Origin: an uncultured Taibaiella sp.
GTDB lineage: Bacteria > Bacteroidota > Bacteroidia > Chitinophagales > Chitinophagaceae
Direction of reading: 5' to 3'
Length of the DNA stretch: 7,154 nt
NCBI GenBank assembly: GCA_946886975.1
Contig: CAMPJV010000132.1
Coordinates: forward strand, 1-7,154
The notes under the pieces are model-generated. The model had not been told where the DNA came from. It saw nothing but the letters and a program-made list of their open reading frames with translations, and did no database searches. Of this stretch, positions 1-5,301 are shown piece after piece (within the stretch, counting starts at the first letter, position 1; every line of letters starts with the position of its first letter). Position numbers and translations under genes: made by a program.

Positions 1-297
1 GTGCAGGCAAATGCAGCAAACTTCACCTATGCGGGTACAGCTAACCCGTCACCAGCAATGCCAGTGAGTGGTGTACTCGCCCTTAAAGTGCCAGCTAACG
101 CAACAGGCGGATCAATAGCGGCGCCATTCAGCTCAACCGGCTACTCTACCCTTACCAACACCCCTCAAAACCTTATAAACAACGGAACCAACGGAGACAG
201 CCAGACCTTCGACATCCAGTACAACGCTACACCGGGATTCGCTTACCCAGGAGGTACTTATACGGTCGATGTAGTATATACTGCCACTCAGCTCTAA
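1..297 (+). CDS. C-terminal part of a probable secreted beta-sandwich protein
   Basis: The frame is open from the first base, so the GTG at position 1 is probably an internal valine and the true start lies outside the window. The visible 98 residues are rich in Thr, Ala, Asn, Gly and Pro, with almost no charge (no Glu, Arg or His, one Lys and two Asp). They alternate hydrophobic and polar residues and end in GGTYTVDVVYTATQL, the type of last beta strand found in pilin-like, coat-like and other exported beta-sandwich proteins of Bacteroidota. This composition fits an extracellular or surface protein. The gene ends with tandem stops (TAA TAA, 295-300), and a strong intrinsic terminator lies about 115 nt downstream. 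I do not recognise a named family. The coding call is firm; the export and fold call is inferred from composition only. Confidence 0.72.
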   Translation: MQANAANFTYAGTANPSPAMPVSGVLALKVPANATGGSIAAPFSSTGYSTLTNTPQNLINNGTNGDSQTFDIQYNATPGFAYPGGTYTVDVVYTATQL

Positions 298-340
298 TAA
301 ACCCTTTACCTACTCAAATCACCTGATCATCACTATTGAC

Positions 341-412
341 CCTATCATTTTCTAACTTTCATTACCTTTTTTCTCATATGCACCTATAGCACCTATCAAC
401 TATTATCCTATC
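341..412 (+). repeat. CCTATC/CCTATA motif cluster in a 3' untranslated region
   Basis: Four copies of the hexamer CCTAT(C/A) start at 341, 383, 392 and 407. Two of them form a 9-nt tandem repeat, GCACCTATA (380-388) then GCACCTATC (389-397). The cluster lies between the stop of the first gene and its terminator. The stretch is pyrimidine-rich and of low complexity, so the repetition may be accidental. Confidence 0.3.
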
Positions 413-448
413 AAAATAAAAAACGCCCTCACGGGCTTTTTTTATTTT
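413..448 (+). terminator. Intrinsic terminator, probably bidirectional
   Basis: The hairpin has a GCCC/GGGC core (425-428 and 433-436) with a TCAC loop. After one C/T mismatch the stem continues with eleven A/T pairs, formed by the A-rich 413-423 and the T-rich 438-448. The T tract serves + strand transcription from the first gene. The A tract on the other side would act as a T tract on the - strand, so it may stop transcripts in both directions. Confidence 0.85.
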
Positions 449-551
449 CTCTAATGCTTAAGAATCTGATTAGCAAACTGTGAAATGCTGTAACACCAGC
501 ACAAGAGAAGAAGATGAGATATTACACATAAAATTGATTTCCTAACGATTG

Positions 552-579
552 GTTAAGCAGTTGTAAACCTGCAGTTAAC
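552..579 (+). other. Imperfect hairpin upstream of the 81-residue gene
   Basis: GTTAA (552-556) pairs with TTAAC (575-579) and GCAG (557-560) pairs with CTGC (569-572). Two bases, AG (573-574), bulge out and the loop is 8 nt. It lies about 65 nt before the start codon at 644, upstream of the weak promoter match, so it could be a protein-binding site or simply chance. No T tract follows, so it is not a terminator. Confidence 0.25.
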
Positions 580-643
580 AGACCAGATATTATTGCACAG
601 AAAGAGAAAGTCGACATTCTTTGTAGCATAAAGAAACGACCAG

Positions 644-889
644 ATGGAATTAAACCACGCATCGGATATATACAAAGAGAAGTACGAGAAGGATATGACA
701 ATGGAGGCTTACCTAGAATATCTGACAAGAGGTTTCGAGCTACTGAAGGAAACTGTGACGGAGGAGTCCCTGGAACTGAAGGATCTGAAAGCTATCCGCA
801 TAGCGCTTGAATATAGAAGACAAGTCATCACTTCAAGCTTAAAGAACAAAGACTCCCTCTTCAATACATACATAAGGTCTTTAAGCTAA
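644..889 (+). CDS. Hypothetical small charged helical protein (81 aa)
   Basis: I do not recognise this protein. Its 81 residues are rich in Glu, Lys, Leu and Tyr, with patterning typical of amphipathic helices, for example around EAYLEYLTRGFELLKETV (residues 21-38) and in residues 46-66. There is no signal peptide, membrane segment or Cys motif, so a soluble cytoplasmic helical protein is likely. The ATG at 644 gives the longest frame. ATG codons 18 and 20 (695 and 701) are alternatives, and GAAGG at 688-692 sits 8 nt before the one at 701, a good ribosome-site spacing, though this phylum depends little on such sites. A weak promoter-like pair lies at 592-623. The gene stands alone: a terminator precedes it and the next + strand terminator is over 220 nt beyond its stop. 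The balanced amino-acid composition favours a real gene over the hydrophobic frame on the opposite strand. Confidence 0.6.
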   Translation: MELNHASDIYKEKYEKDMTMEAYLEYLTRGFELLKETVTEESLELKDLKAIRIALEYRRQVITSSLKNKDSLFNTYIRSLS

Positions 890-1112
890 ATCACAATCAA
901 TTATTGTAGCGTCAGCCAATTAGACACAAATCTCCACCTGGCTCTGTAATGCATGCCACCAGAGAGTTTGAGGTAAGAGGACAGCCGTCGGAAGGCCATT
1001 GTCAACCTGGCTAGACTAATCGTTACTGCTCTTGACTGCAGCATCTTTACGGTATACAAAAAAACAGACAACACCAGTAAACCCTTTGTCTACATTCTCT
1101 CCTTAATACAGT

Positions 1113-1140
1113 AAGAGCCCTTTCCAGGGCTCTTTATCTT
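1113..1140 (+). terminator. Intrinsic terminator without an adjacent gene
   Basis: AAGAGCCCT (1113-1121) pairs perfectly over 9 bp with AGGGCTCTT (1126-1134) around a TTCC loop. The T-rich TTATCTTT follows on the + strand. The nearest + strand gene ends at 889, so this either ends a long 3' untranslated region of the 81-residue gene or ends a separate noncoding transcript. Confidence 0.75.
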
Positions 1141-1183
1141 TAATACCATTGGAGGTGATATCTATCGTGTTACACACCCCAGT

Positions 1184-1200
1184 TTCTACAGTCTGTAGAA
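1184..1200. promoter_or_regulatory. Perfect 17-bp palindrome, possible operator
   Basis: TTCTACAG (1184-1191) and CTGTAGAA (1193-1200) are perfect inverted copies around a single T. One central base is too short for a stable RNA hairpin without opening the stem, so a dimeric DNA-binding protein site is more natural than a terminator. No gene start lies closer than about 170 nt downstream. Confidence 0.3.
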
Positions 1201-1343
1201 CGGTACCCGCGCAAGCAATGCTAACATCGAAACTATTTTTTTTGCCTTTTGTGAATACAGAAGCCTTGCCGATATAGACTTTTTCATTTTACATAGTGGT
1301 AATGCGTTGAAAATATATCTATGTTAATCAATCACCCATTTCC

Positions 1344-1351
1344 TATATTCG
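1344..1351 (+). promoter_or_regulatory. Possible -7 promoter box for the small basic gene
   Basis: TATATTCG matches five of the six fixed positions of the Bacteroidota -7 element TAnnTTTG and ends 20 nt before the ATG at 1372. I see no good -33 TTTG at the expected distance, so support is weak. Confidence 0.25.
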
Positions 1352-1371
1352 TATGATAATAACACGAGCAT

Positions 1372-1527
1372 ATGGCACTACCAACTGTAAATGATAAGAA
1401 TGGGAAAAAGGGGAATAAGAACAATAAGAATGTAGCGCAGAATCCAAAGTTTGGCGCCGCAAAGCCTGGCAAAGCAGGCAGCTTTATGAAGAAGCCACCT
1501 AAAACTGGGGGGACTAGGGGATCATAA
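1372..1527 (+). CDS. Small strongly basic Lys/Asn/Gly-rich protein (51 aa)
   Basis: A clean frame of 51 codons runs from ATG at 1372 to TAA at 1525-1527. The product has 11 Lys, 1 Arg and only 1 Asp, with 7 Asn and 8 Gly, giving a strong net positive charge. Its N-terminal half is Lys/Asn-rich (DKNGKKGNKNNKN, residues 8-20). The rest, with NPKFGAAKPGKAG (residues 24-36) and the tail KTGGTRGS, resembles disordered nucleic-acid- or ribosome-binding tails. It has no hydrophobic core, signal peptide or cysteine. I have an impression of similar small basic proteins in Chitinophagaceae and relatives, but I cannot name a family. The gene converges on cbpM, whose stop is 44 nt away. No Shine-Dalgarno site is seen, and a weak -7 box lies at 1344-1351. 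Function is unknown; RNA or DNA binding is only inferred from charge. Confidence 0.6.
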   Translation: MALPTVNDKNGKKGNKNNKNVAQNPKFGAAKPGKAGSFMKKPPKTGGTRGS

Positions 1528-1571
1528 GTGTTTGCTGATTGCTAACTGTTAGAGGCTTTTCCTTATTGGCA

Positions 1572-1862
1572 CTACTCATAAAGCATTAGTCTCTGCCGGA
1601 GTGCCTGTAGCTCCTGCTGCATTGACTTCATTCGCTCCAGTATGTGAGCTATGGCTTCTACGCCTTCGGGATTAATATCGAGGTCGGTATGTAAGCGGAC
1701 CAGCTTTTCCACTTGAGACAAATAGTCCGCAGGAAAGTACGGGTGCTCTTCTACAATAGTAATCTCGATAAGTCCTGCCTCATGCAGTGCAGTGATGAAT
1801 GACCAGGATACTCCGTGATGAGTGCAGAAAACATCCGCTGCAATAAGATCAGATCTTTCCAT
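1572..1862 (-). CDS. cbpM: CbpM-like chaperone modulator (MerR-type helix-turn-helix)
   Basis: This 96-residue protein matches the CbpM family in size (about 100 aa) and layout. An N-terminal segment, LIAADVFCTHHGVSWSFI (residues 6-23), is followed by LHEAGLIEI (residues 26-34), the MerR-like helix-turn-helix arrangement. Next comes the aromatic HPYFPADYLSQVEKLVRLHTDL (residues 40-61), then a conserved NPEGVEAI (residues 64-71). It ends in a coiled-coil-like helix, about residues 72-93. In E. coli CbpM binds the J domain of CbpA and blocks its co-chaperone and DNA-binding activities. The ATG lies 2 nt after the cbpA stop, so the two are almost certainly co-transcribed and probably translationally coupled, which would keep inhibitor and target in step. 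The MerR-like fold leaves open a DNA-binding role. No clear terminator was found after the stop. Confidence 0.88.
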   Translation of the reverse strand: MERSDLIAADVFCTHHGVSWSFITALHEAGLIEITIVEEHPYFPADYLSQVEKLVRLHTDLDINPEGVEAIAHILERMKSMQQELQALRQRLMLYE

Positions 1863-1864
1863 AA

Positions 1865-2773
1865 CTACCTGTTTTCTGAGTTAGCCAATTGTCTGAACAG
1901 CTCCTTCTGGCTTTCAGAGAGATTTTTAGGTATGATCACATTATAGGTGACAAATAGATCGCCGAATTTCCCCTCTTGCTTGTAGACAGGGAAGCCTTTC
2001 CCTTTTATCCTGATCTTTGATCCGTTCTGTGTGCCTTCCGTAACTTTCAGCTTGATCTTACCACTTAGTGTATCGATGATCGCCTCTCCACCTAATACTG
2101 CAGTATAGAGGGGAATATCCACTGTCGTGTATAGGTCATTGCCAACGCGCTTGAAGGGTGTATTGTTATGTATCACGAACTTAATGTAAAGGTCACCGTT
2201 TGGGCCGCCGTTAATTCCCGGGCTGCCATATCCTTTCAATCTGATCACTTGTCCATCTTCCACGCCAGCTGGAATGGTAATTCTTATCTTCCTTCCATCA
2301 AGGGTCAATATCTGCTGACGTGTCTGGTAGGCATCCGTCAGCTGCATCTGGAGTTCAGCATTGAAGTCCTCACCTCGGAACTTTACATTATGACCCTGGC
2401 TTCTGCGCCCTCCACCGCCACCGAAGAACTGTTCGAAAAAATCTGAGAACTGACCACCGCCGAATCCTTCAGCCCCTTCAAAGCCACCCTGATCAAATCC
2501 TTCCCCCCTGCCCCGCTGCTGTCGCGCTTGCTCAAACTGATCTGCATGCTTCCAGTTCTCACCATATTGGTCGTACTTCTGTCTCTTCTCCGGGTCGGTA
2601 AGCACCTCATTAGCTTCATTGATCTGCTGGAACGTTTTCTTCGCTTCAGCATTGTCCGGATTAAGGTCAGGGTGATACTTTCTTGCGAGTTTCCTGTAGG
2701 CTTTCTTTATTTCTTCAGAGGAAGCTTTTTTATCCAGGCCTAACACCTTGTAGTAATCTATAAATTCTGCCAT
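1865..2773 (-). CDS. cbpA: CbpA/DnaJ-type J-domain co-chaperone (Hsp40, class II)
   Basis: The protein stimulates the DnaK ATPase and delivers unfolded clients; CbpA is also a curved-DNA-binding protein in E. coli. With the start at 2773 it has 302 residues, close to CbpA (about 306). The J domain covers residues 6-70 with DYYKVLG and the HPD motif at 34-36. A Gly/Phe-rich linker spans about 88-122 ([20 protein letters not shown]). Two C-terminal beta domains follow, about 132-208 and 210-283, with the typical [17 protein letters not shown] (167-183) and GDLFVTYNV (271-279). There is no CxxCxGxG zinc repeat, which excludes classical DnaJ. The open frame continues upstream to an ATG at 2854, but those 27 residues do not look like any J protein, so MAEFIDYY is the preferred start. 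cbpM follows after 2 nt. A hairpin (2859-2876) separates it from the cupin gene, so it probably has its own promoter; only a weak candidate is seen (GTTG 2852-2855, TAAATTGC 2828-2835). Confidence 0.93.
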   Translation of the reverse strand: MAEFIDYYKVLGLDKKASSEEIKKAYRKLARKYHPDLNPDNAEAKKTFQQINEANEVLTDPEKRQKYDQYGENWKHADQFEQARQQRGRGEGFDQGGFEGAEGFGGGQFSDFFEQFFGGGGGRRSQGHNVKFRGEDFNAELQMQLTDAYQTRQQILTLDGRKIRITIPAGVEDGQVIRLKGYGSPGINGGPNGDLYIKFVIHNNTPFKRVGNDLYTTVDIPLYTAVLGGEAIIDTLSGKIKLKVTEGTQNGSKIRIKGKGFPVYKQEGKFGDLFVTYNVIIPKNLSESQKELFRQLANSENR

Positions 2774-2858
2774 ACGTCCAGGTTTGCGCTCTCTCTGTCC
2801 ATAGTCTCGTGCCTTCTTTAGGGAACTGCAATTTACTGAAACAGGGATAAACAACCTT

Positions 2859-2876
2859 GCCAGGAGTATTCCCGGC
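2859..2876 (-). terminator. Weak terminator or processing hairpin after the cupin gene
   Basis: On the - strand GCCGGGA pairs with TCCTGGC over 7 bp with one G-U, around an ATAC loop, 28 nt after the cupin stop. The sequence after it is only moderately T-rich (AAGGTTGTTTAT), so termination may be partial and some transcripts may read on into cbpA. Confidence 0.4.
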
Positions 2877-2903
2877 TTACATTGATATCTAGTTAGTTCT
2901 GGA

Positions 2904-3449
2904 TTACAGGACAGGTTCCGGAGCGTCTTTAAACCGCTTATGCTTCCCCTGTAGCCTGCCGAGAAAGAGTGTCACAGGAAAGATGGCTCTTTTTACGAAT
3001 GCGGGTATTTCAACCATGTCGAATTCCGACTTGTAACGATTTAATAGAAACGCTGCGTCAAAGGTGCCGGGCCGGCCATTGTTCTCATTGCTGGAGCGGT
3101 ATATTTCTGAGAGGAAGTAAATTATGTTGTCTGGTGGGCTTACCCATCCCTTGCAATGGAGCATGTCCTCGCCGGCGTTCCAGAACTTGTGGGCCACACC
3201 TCTTTTGAATAGTAATGTTTCGCCGGGTCCCGCATATTTAACGGCTTCGCCTAAAACCTGATAACCGATTTTCCCGCTTACGACAGTGATGCTCTCATCC
3301 TGCTTCCAGTGAATGTGCATAGGTGGACCTGCTTTCGGTGCCACATTATTCTCCACCTCAAGGACCTCCTGACCCTGCTCATTGGTAATCTTACGCAGAA
3401 AAGTTAATTCCTCGCCAGTCGTAGTAGAAATGGTAATTGGTAGGTTCAT
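2904..3449 (-). CDS. Cupin-domain protein (181 aa)
   Basis: A single cupin beta barrel occupies about residues 1-110. Cupin motif 1 is [18 protein letters not shown] (42-59), with H45, H47 and E52 as likely metal ligands. Motif 2 is [18 protein letters not shown] (76-93), with H87 as the fourth ligand and N91 conserved. The complete ligand set suggests a metal-binding barrel rather than a degenerate one. About 70 residues follow the barrel; they include a hydrophobic stretch, [16 protein letters not shown] (151-166), and end in a basic segment, GKHKRFK. The substrate cannot be read from the sequence: cupins include dioxygenases, isomerases and small-molecule sensors. No DNA-binding domain is visible. 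A good Bacteroidota promoter match lies 22 nt upstream and the hsp20 terminator lies beyond that, so the gene appears to start its own transcript, followed by a weak terminator before cbpA. Confidence 0.85.
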   Translation of the reverse strand: MNLPITISTTTGEELTFLRKITNEQGQEVLEVENNVAPKAGPPMHIHWKQDESITVVSGKIGYQVLGEAVKYAGPGETLLFKRGVAHKFWNAGEDMLHCKGWVSPPDNIIYFLSEIYRSSNENNGRPGTFDAAFLLNRYKSEFDMVEIPAFVKRAIFPVTLFLGRLQGKHKRFKDAPEPVL

Positions 3450-3470
3450 CGCATATTGTTTTGATATATG

Positions 3471-3500
3471 AAAATATAACCTGTCGGAACATTATGCAAG
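3471..3500 (-). promoter_or_regulatory. Likely promoter of the cupin gene
   Basis: On the - strand CTTG (3500-3497) and TATATTTT (3478-3471) are separated by 18 nt. These match the Bacteroidota -33 TTTG at three of four positions and the -7 TAnnTTTG at five of six. The expected start point would leave a leader of about 15 nt before the ATG at 3449. Confidence 0.45.
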
Positions 3501-3508
3501 TACCCGCT

Positions 3509-3542
3509 AAAAAAACAAAAGCGGCAGGGGTTACCGCCGCTT
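3509..3542 (-). terminator. Intrinsic terminator of hsp20
   Basis: On the - strand AAGCGGC (3542-3536) pairs with GCCGCTT (3525-3519), followed by a T tract, TTTTGTTTTTTT, running down to 3509. It lies 23 nt after the hsp20 stop and just upstream of the cupin promoter, so it separates the two genes cleanly. Confidence 0.88.
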
Positions 3543-3565
3543 GATTGCCAATCCAGATAATCTAC

Positions 3566-4015
3566 TTAATCGACCTTAATTTCCTGAGTGGCTGGCTGTG
3601 CAGGCTCCTTCTTCGGAAGGGTGACCACCAAGACGCCATCGTTATATTTGGCACTGATTTCCAATACATTAACTTTGTCATTTAAAGTAAAACTTCTTCT
3701 AAAAGTCTTAAGCTTATACTCTTTCCTAAGCCATTTGTCGACAGGGGCGCCTTCTGAAGTTTCCTCTGCATGATCATAGGTTACATGTAACACATTCTTG
3801 TCTACGTTTATCTTAAATTCCTCCTTTCTCAATCCGGGAGCCATGAGGTGCATTTCATATGTTGTTTCTGTTTCCCGGATATTCACGGGTACGTTGAAAC
3901 CTTCGTTCCAGTTCTCGTCACCGAAAACTTTTTGGAACCCGTTCTGGAATACATCTTCGATAAGTCCGCCTATCGCTTTAGGCATAATGTTGTAGTGAGA
4001 TTTGGTAGTATACAT
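3566..4015 (-). CDS. Small heat-shock protein, Hsp20/alpha-crystallin family
   Basis: This 149-residue protein is an ATP-independent holdase that keeps unfolding proteins soluble for DnaK/DnaJ or ClpB. It has a short N-terminal arm (residues 1-40, with GGLIEDVFQNGFQKVF) and an alpha-crystallin domain, about 42-136. The domain starts at VPVNIRETETTYEMHLMAPG (42-61), contains FRRSFTL (105-111) and closes with the signature GVLVVTLPKK (127-136). The tail carries IKV (146-148), an I-x-I/V motif that docks on neighbouring subunits in sHsp oligomers. Length and order are those of ordinary bacterial sHsps. The start at 4015 is chosen because it gives a normal arm length; M11 is a possible later start. 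The gene is monocistronic: a clear terminator follows at 3509-3542, and a gene-free stretch with a possible promoter and short repeats precedes it. No CIRCE element was found. Confidence 0.93.
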   Translation of the reverse strand: MYTTKSHYNIMPKAIGGLIEDVFQNGFQKVFGDENWNEGFNVPVNIRETETTYEMHLMAPGLRKEEFKINVDKNVLHVTYDHAEETSEGAPVDKWLRKEYKLKTFRRSFTLNDKVNVLEISAKYNDGVLVVTLPKKEPAQPATQEIKVD

Positions 4016-4035
4016 GGCAAAATTGTTTTTACTGT

Positions 4036-4067
4036 TAGAAATATTGTTACCCTAATAGCCTTACAAA
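4036..4067 (-). promoter_or_regulatory. Possible hsp20 promoter
   Basis: On the - strand a perfect -33 TTTG (4067-4064) is followed after 20 nt by TATTTCTA (4043-4036), which keeps the TA and the first T of the -7 element but loses the rest. Spacing and the distance of about 20 nt to the ATG fit; the poor -7 box keeps confidence low. Confidence 0.3.
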
Positions 4068-4131
4068 TGAGATACCACCGGTTCGCAGTAGCCAGAATGT
4101 CTCTTTCTCTACTACGAATAGGCCATATTGT

Positions 4132-4178
4132 CAGATGCGTCCTTTGCATATGCGTCAAATAGGGGAAAAGGCAGCGTC
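4132..4178. repeat. GCGTC direct repeats upstream of hsp20
   Basis: CAGATGCGTC (4132-4141) and CATATGCGTC (4147-4156) agree at 9 of 10 positions and start 15 bp apart. A third, shorter match, CAGCGTC, lies at 4172-4178. They lie about 115-160 nt upstream of the hsp20 start. Phased direct repeats can be activator sites, but the copies are short. Confidence 0.35.
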
Positions 4179-4269
4179 ATCAAAGTCTACAGTAGTGTCA
4201 AGACAGACAGGCGACCTTCAAAAGAACACCACCCACAGACGAGGAAGGCCTTAGATGTGAAAAAAATAA

Positions 4270-4301
4270 TTTCTAATTCCGATTCCTTTTTATGATATTT
4301 G
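4270..4301 (+). promoter_or_regulatory. Possible + strand promoter for a short RNA
   Basis: TTTC (4270-4273), a 20-nt gap and GATATTTG (4294-4301) match the Bacteroidota -33 (three of four) and -7 (five of six fixed) elements. The only thing downstream on this strand is the terminator hairpin at 4335-4370, so a transcript from here would be about 60-65 nt long. Confidence 0.25.
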
Positions 4302-4334
4302 CCTTGCTTACGATGGGTTAGTAAGTACAGTCCT

Positions 4335-4370
4335 ATCCCGATGTACCAAGGTATATCGGGATTATTTTTT
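4335..4370 (+). terminator. Intrinsic terminator on the + strand between convergent-facing regions
   Basis: ATCCCGAT (4335-4342) pairs perfectly with ATCGGGAT (4355-4362). The helix extends inward by about four pairs (GTACC against GGTAT, with one G-U), leaving a tiny loop. TTATTTTTT follows on the + strand. No + strand gene precedes it. Transcripts of the SDR gene pass through it from the other side, where it has A rather than T after the stem; there it could act as a 3'-end-protecting hairpin. Confidence 0.7.
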
Positions 4371-4389
4371 GTCCCTTCTCAGGTAAATA

Positions 4390-5283
4390 TTAGTAGCTAA
4401 ATGCAGGATTCAGGGATAGTTGCTCCTTCAGGTAATCATCAACATTACTAAACACAAACTCCGGATACTCACTGCTGAATTTCGCCTTCACAAACCCGCC
4501 AACCAATGGCCTTTTTGCTGGCTGCTGAAGCTCTTCTGTGCTGACGGCAATGAGATCGTATTGTGCATTTGGAAAGTATTGGAGCACACGTAGCGCAAGT
4601 TCCACCCGGTTGAGAAAATCAGAGCTGCTGATGTGATAAATACCGGTTTTCCCGTCTTTCAACAGGAGAAACATCGCTCTCGCAATGTCCCAGGCGTTTG
4701 CCGGAGTGGCAAATTGATCGTAGGGAAGCTTTAATGTCAACTTTTGATTGTTCCTGCACTGCTCAATTATCCGCGCGATGAAGTTCTTGCCTCTTACTTC
4801 ATTACCGTAAACATTGGTGACGCGCAGTACCAGGGTGCCTGGCAATTCATTTAATGCGAGCTGCTCCGCTTTCAGCTTATGCCTTGCATACACACTCAGG
4901 GGATTCACCGGAGCTTCTTCGGCGTAAGGTCCGTGCTCGCCATCGAATACATAATCCGTGGATATGTATACAAACTTAGCATTACATTGCCGCGCGAGCT
5001 CAGTCAGATTAATGGTGCTCTGAACTGTTTGCTGAAAAGACTCCTCTTCATGGGTCTCGCAGTAATCAACGTGGGTCATAGCACCACAATGGACAATTAC
5101 ATCCGGGTTGAAGGAGAGTACATCGAAGTTCTCACTATGAGCGGGATCAAGGGTGTTGTAGAAAACTGTCTCATCCGTTGGGTAGGAAAAATAGGAGCCT
5201 TTTGCCTCCCATCCCTGCCCCGTGAAATGCTTCAGGCAGTTTCCACCAACTAGTCCCGATGCTCCGGCTATAAATACTTTCAT
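4390..5283 (-). CDS. RmlD-type SDR sugar-nucleotide reductase (dTDP-4-dehydrorhamnose reductase-like)
   Basis: The 297 residues have the length and all the main marks of extended short-chain dehydrogenases of the RmlD family. The NAD(P)-binding GASGLVGG is at residues 7-14, CGAMTHVDYCE at 66-76 and the catalytic-region VYISTDYVFDG at 105-115. The YxxxK pair is Y132/K136. The family-typical DQFATPANAWDIARA (189-203) and RPLVGGFVKAKF (258-269) occur near the C-terminus. RmlD reduces dTDP-4-dehydro-L-rhamnose to dTDP-L-rhamnose, but no rmlA, rmlB or rmlC gene is in the window, so the substrate is uncertain. The same fold also covers other NDP-sugar reductases and the regulatory MAT2B subunit. 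The start lies 18 nt after the arginine decarboxylase stop, so both genes are probably one operon. The family call is firm, the exact reaction is not. Confidence 0.85.
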   Translation of the reverse strand: MKVFIAGASGLVGGNCLKHFTGQGWEAKGSYFSYPTDETVFYNTLDPAHSENFDVLSFNPDVIVHCGAMTHVDYCETHEEESFQQTVQSTINLTELARQCNAKFVYISTDYVFDGEHGPYAEEAPVNPLSVYARHKLKAEQLALNELPGTLVLRVTNVYGNEVRGKNFIARIIEQCRNNQKLTLKLPYDQFATPANAWDIARAMFLLLKDGKTGIYHISSSDFLNRVELALRVLQYFPNAQYDLIAVSTEELQQPAKRPLVGGFVKAKFSSEYPEFVFSNVDDYLKEQLSLNPAFSY

Positions 5284-5301
5284 TGTCAGTTGGGTGAGCT
5301 G

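Larger units (their letters stand above)
298..643. other. Gene-free stretch between two + strand genes
   Basis: This 346-nt gap holds a CCTATC-rich 3' untranslated stretch (341-412), an intrinsic terminator (413-448), an imperfect hairpin (552-579) and a weak promoter-like pair in front of the gene at 644: ATTG at 592-595, a 20-nt gap, then ATTCTTTG at 616-623. A 68-residue open frame on the opposite strand (522-728) overlaps the gene at 644 and is not considered real. Nothing else was seen. Confidence 0.6.
890..1371. other. Gene-poor stretch with an orphan terminator and a palindrome
   Basis: These 482 nt contain no convincing gene. Visible structures are a strong + strand terminator (1113-1140), a 17-bp palindrome (1184-1200), a run of eight T (about 1233-1240) and a weak -7-like box (1344-1351) ahead of the small basic gene. 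A 47-codon - strand frame (901-1044) encodes no acidic residue and is probably chance. The part between 890 and 1112 has no recognisable product, although a terminator ends it. Confidence 0.5.
4016..4389. other. Gene-free stretch between hsp20 and the SDR gene
   Basis: These 374 nt include a possible hsp20 promoter (4036-4067), three GCGTC repeats (4132-4178), a possible + strand promoter (4270-4301) and a + strand terminator hairpin (4335-4370). Open frames crossing the first part on both strands look like chance readings. No protein gene is supported here. Confidence 0.55.

Noticed and set aside
522..728. A 68-residue - strand frame with a hydrophobic stretch.
   Set aside because: It overlaps the start of the more gene-like + strand frame at 644-889, and its composition looks like a complementary-strand reading.
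936..1012. Direct repeat ACCTGGCT at 936-943 and 1005-1012.
   Set aside because: An 8-bp repeat 69 bp apart is too short to distinguish from chance, and no terminal repeats or transposase are nearby.
901..1044. A 47-residue - strand frame starting with ATG at 1044.
   Set aside because: It contains no Asp or Glu and one Lys, which is very unusual for a real protein, and it has no promoter or recognisable motif.
4016..4140. A CIRCE-type heat-shock operator upstream of hsp20.
   Set aside because: No TTAGCACTC and GAGTGCTAA pair, or close variant, could be found.
3848..4162. A 104-residue + strand frame crossing the start of hsp20.
   Set aside because: It is mostly antisense to the clearly recognised hsp20 coding sequence and is Cys- and Val-rich without any motif.
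4879..5253. A 124-residue + strand frame.
   Set aside because: It lies wholly antisense within the SDR gene, whose motifs are unmistakable.
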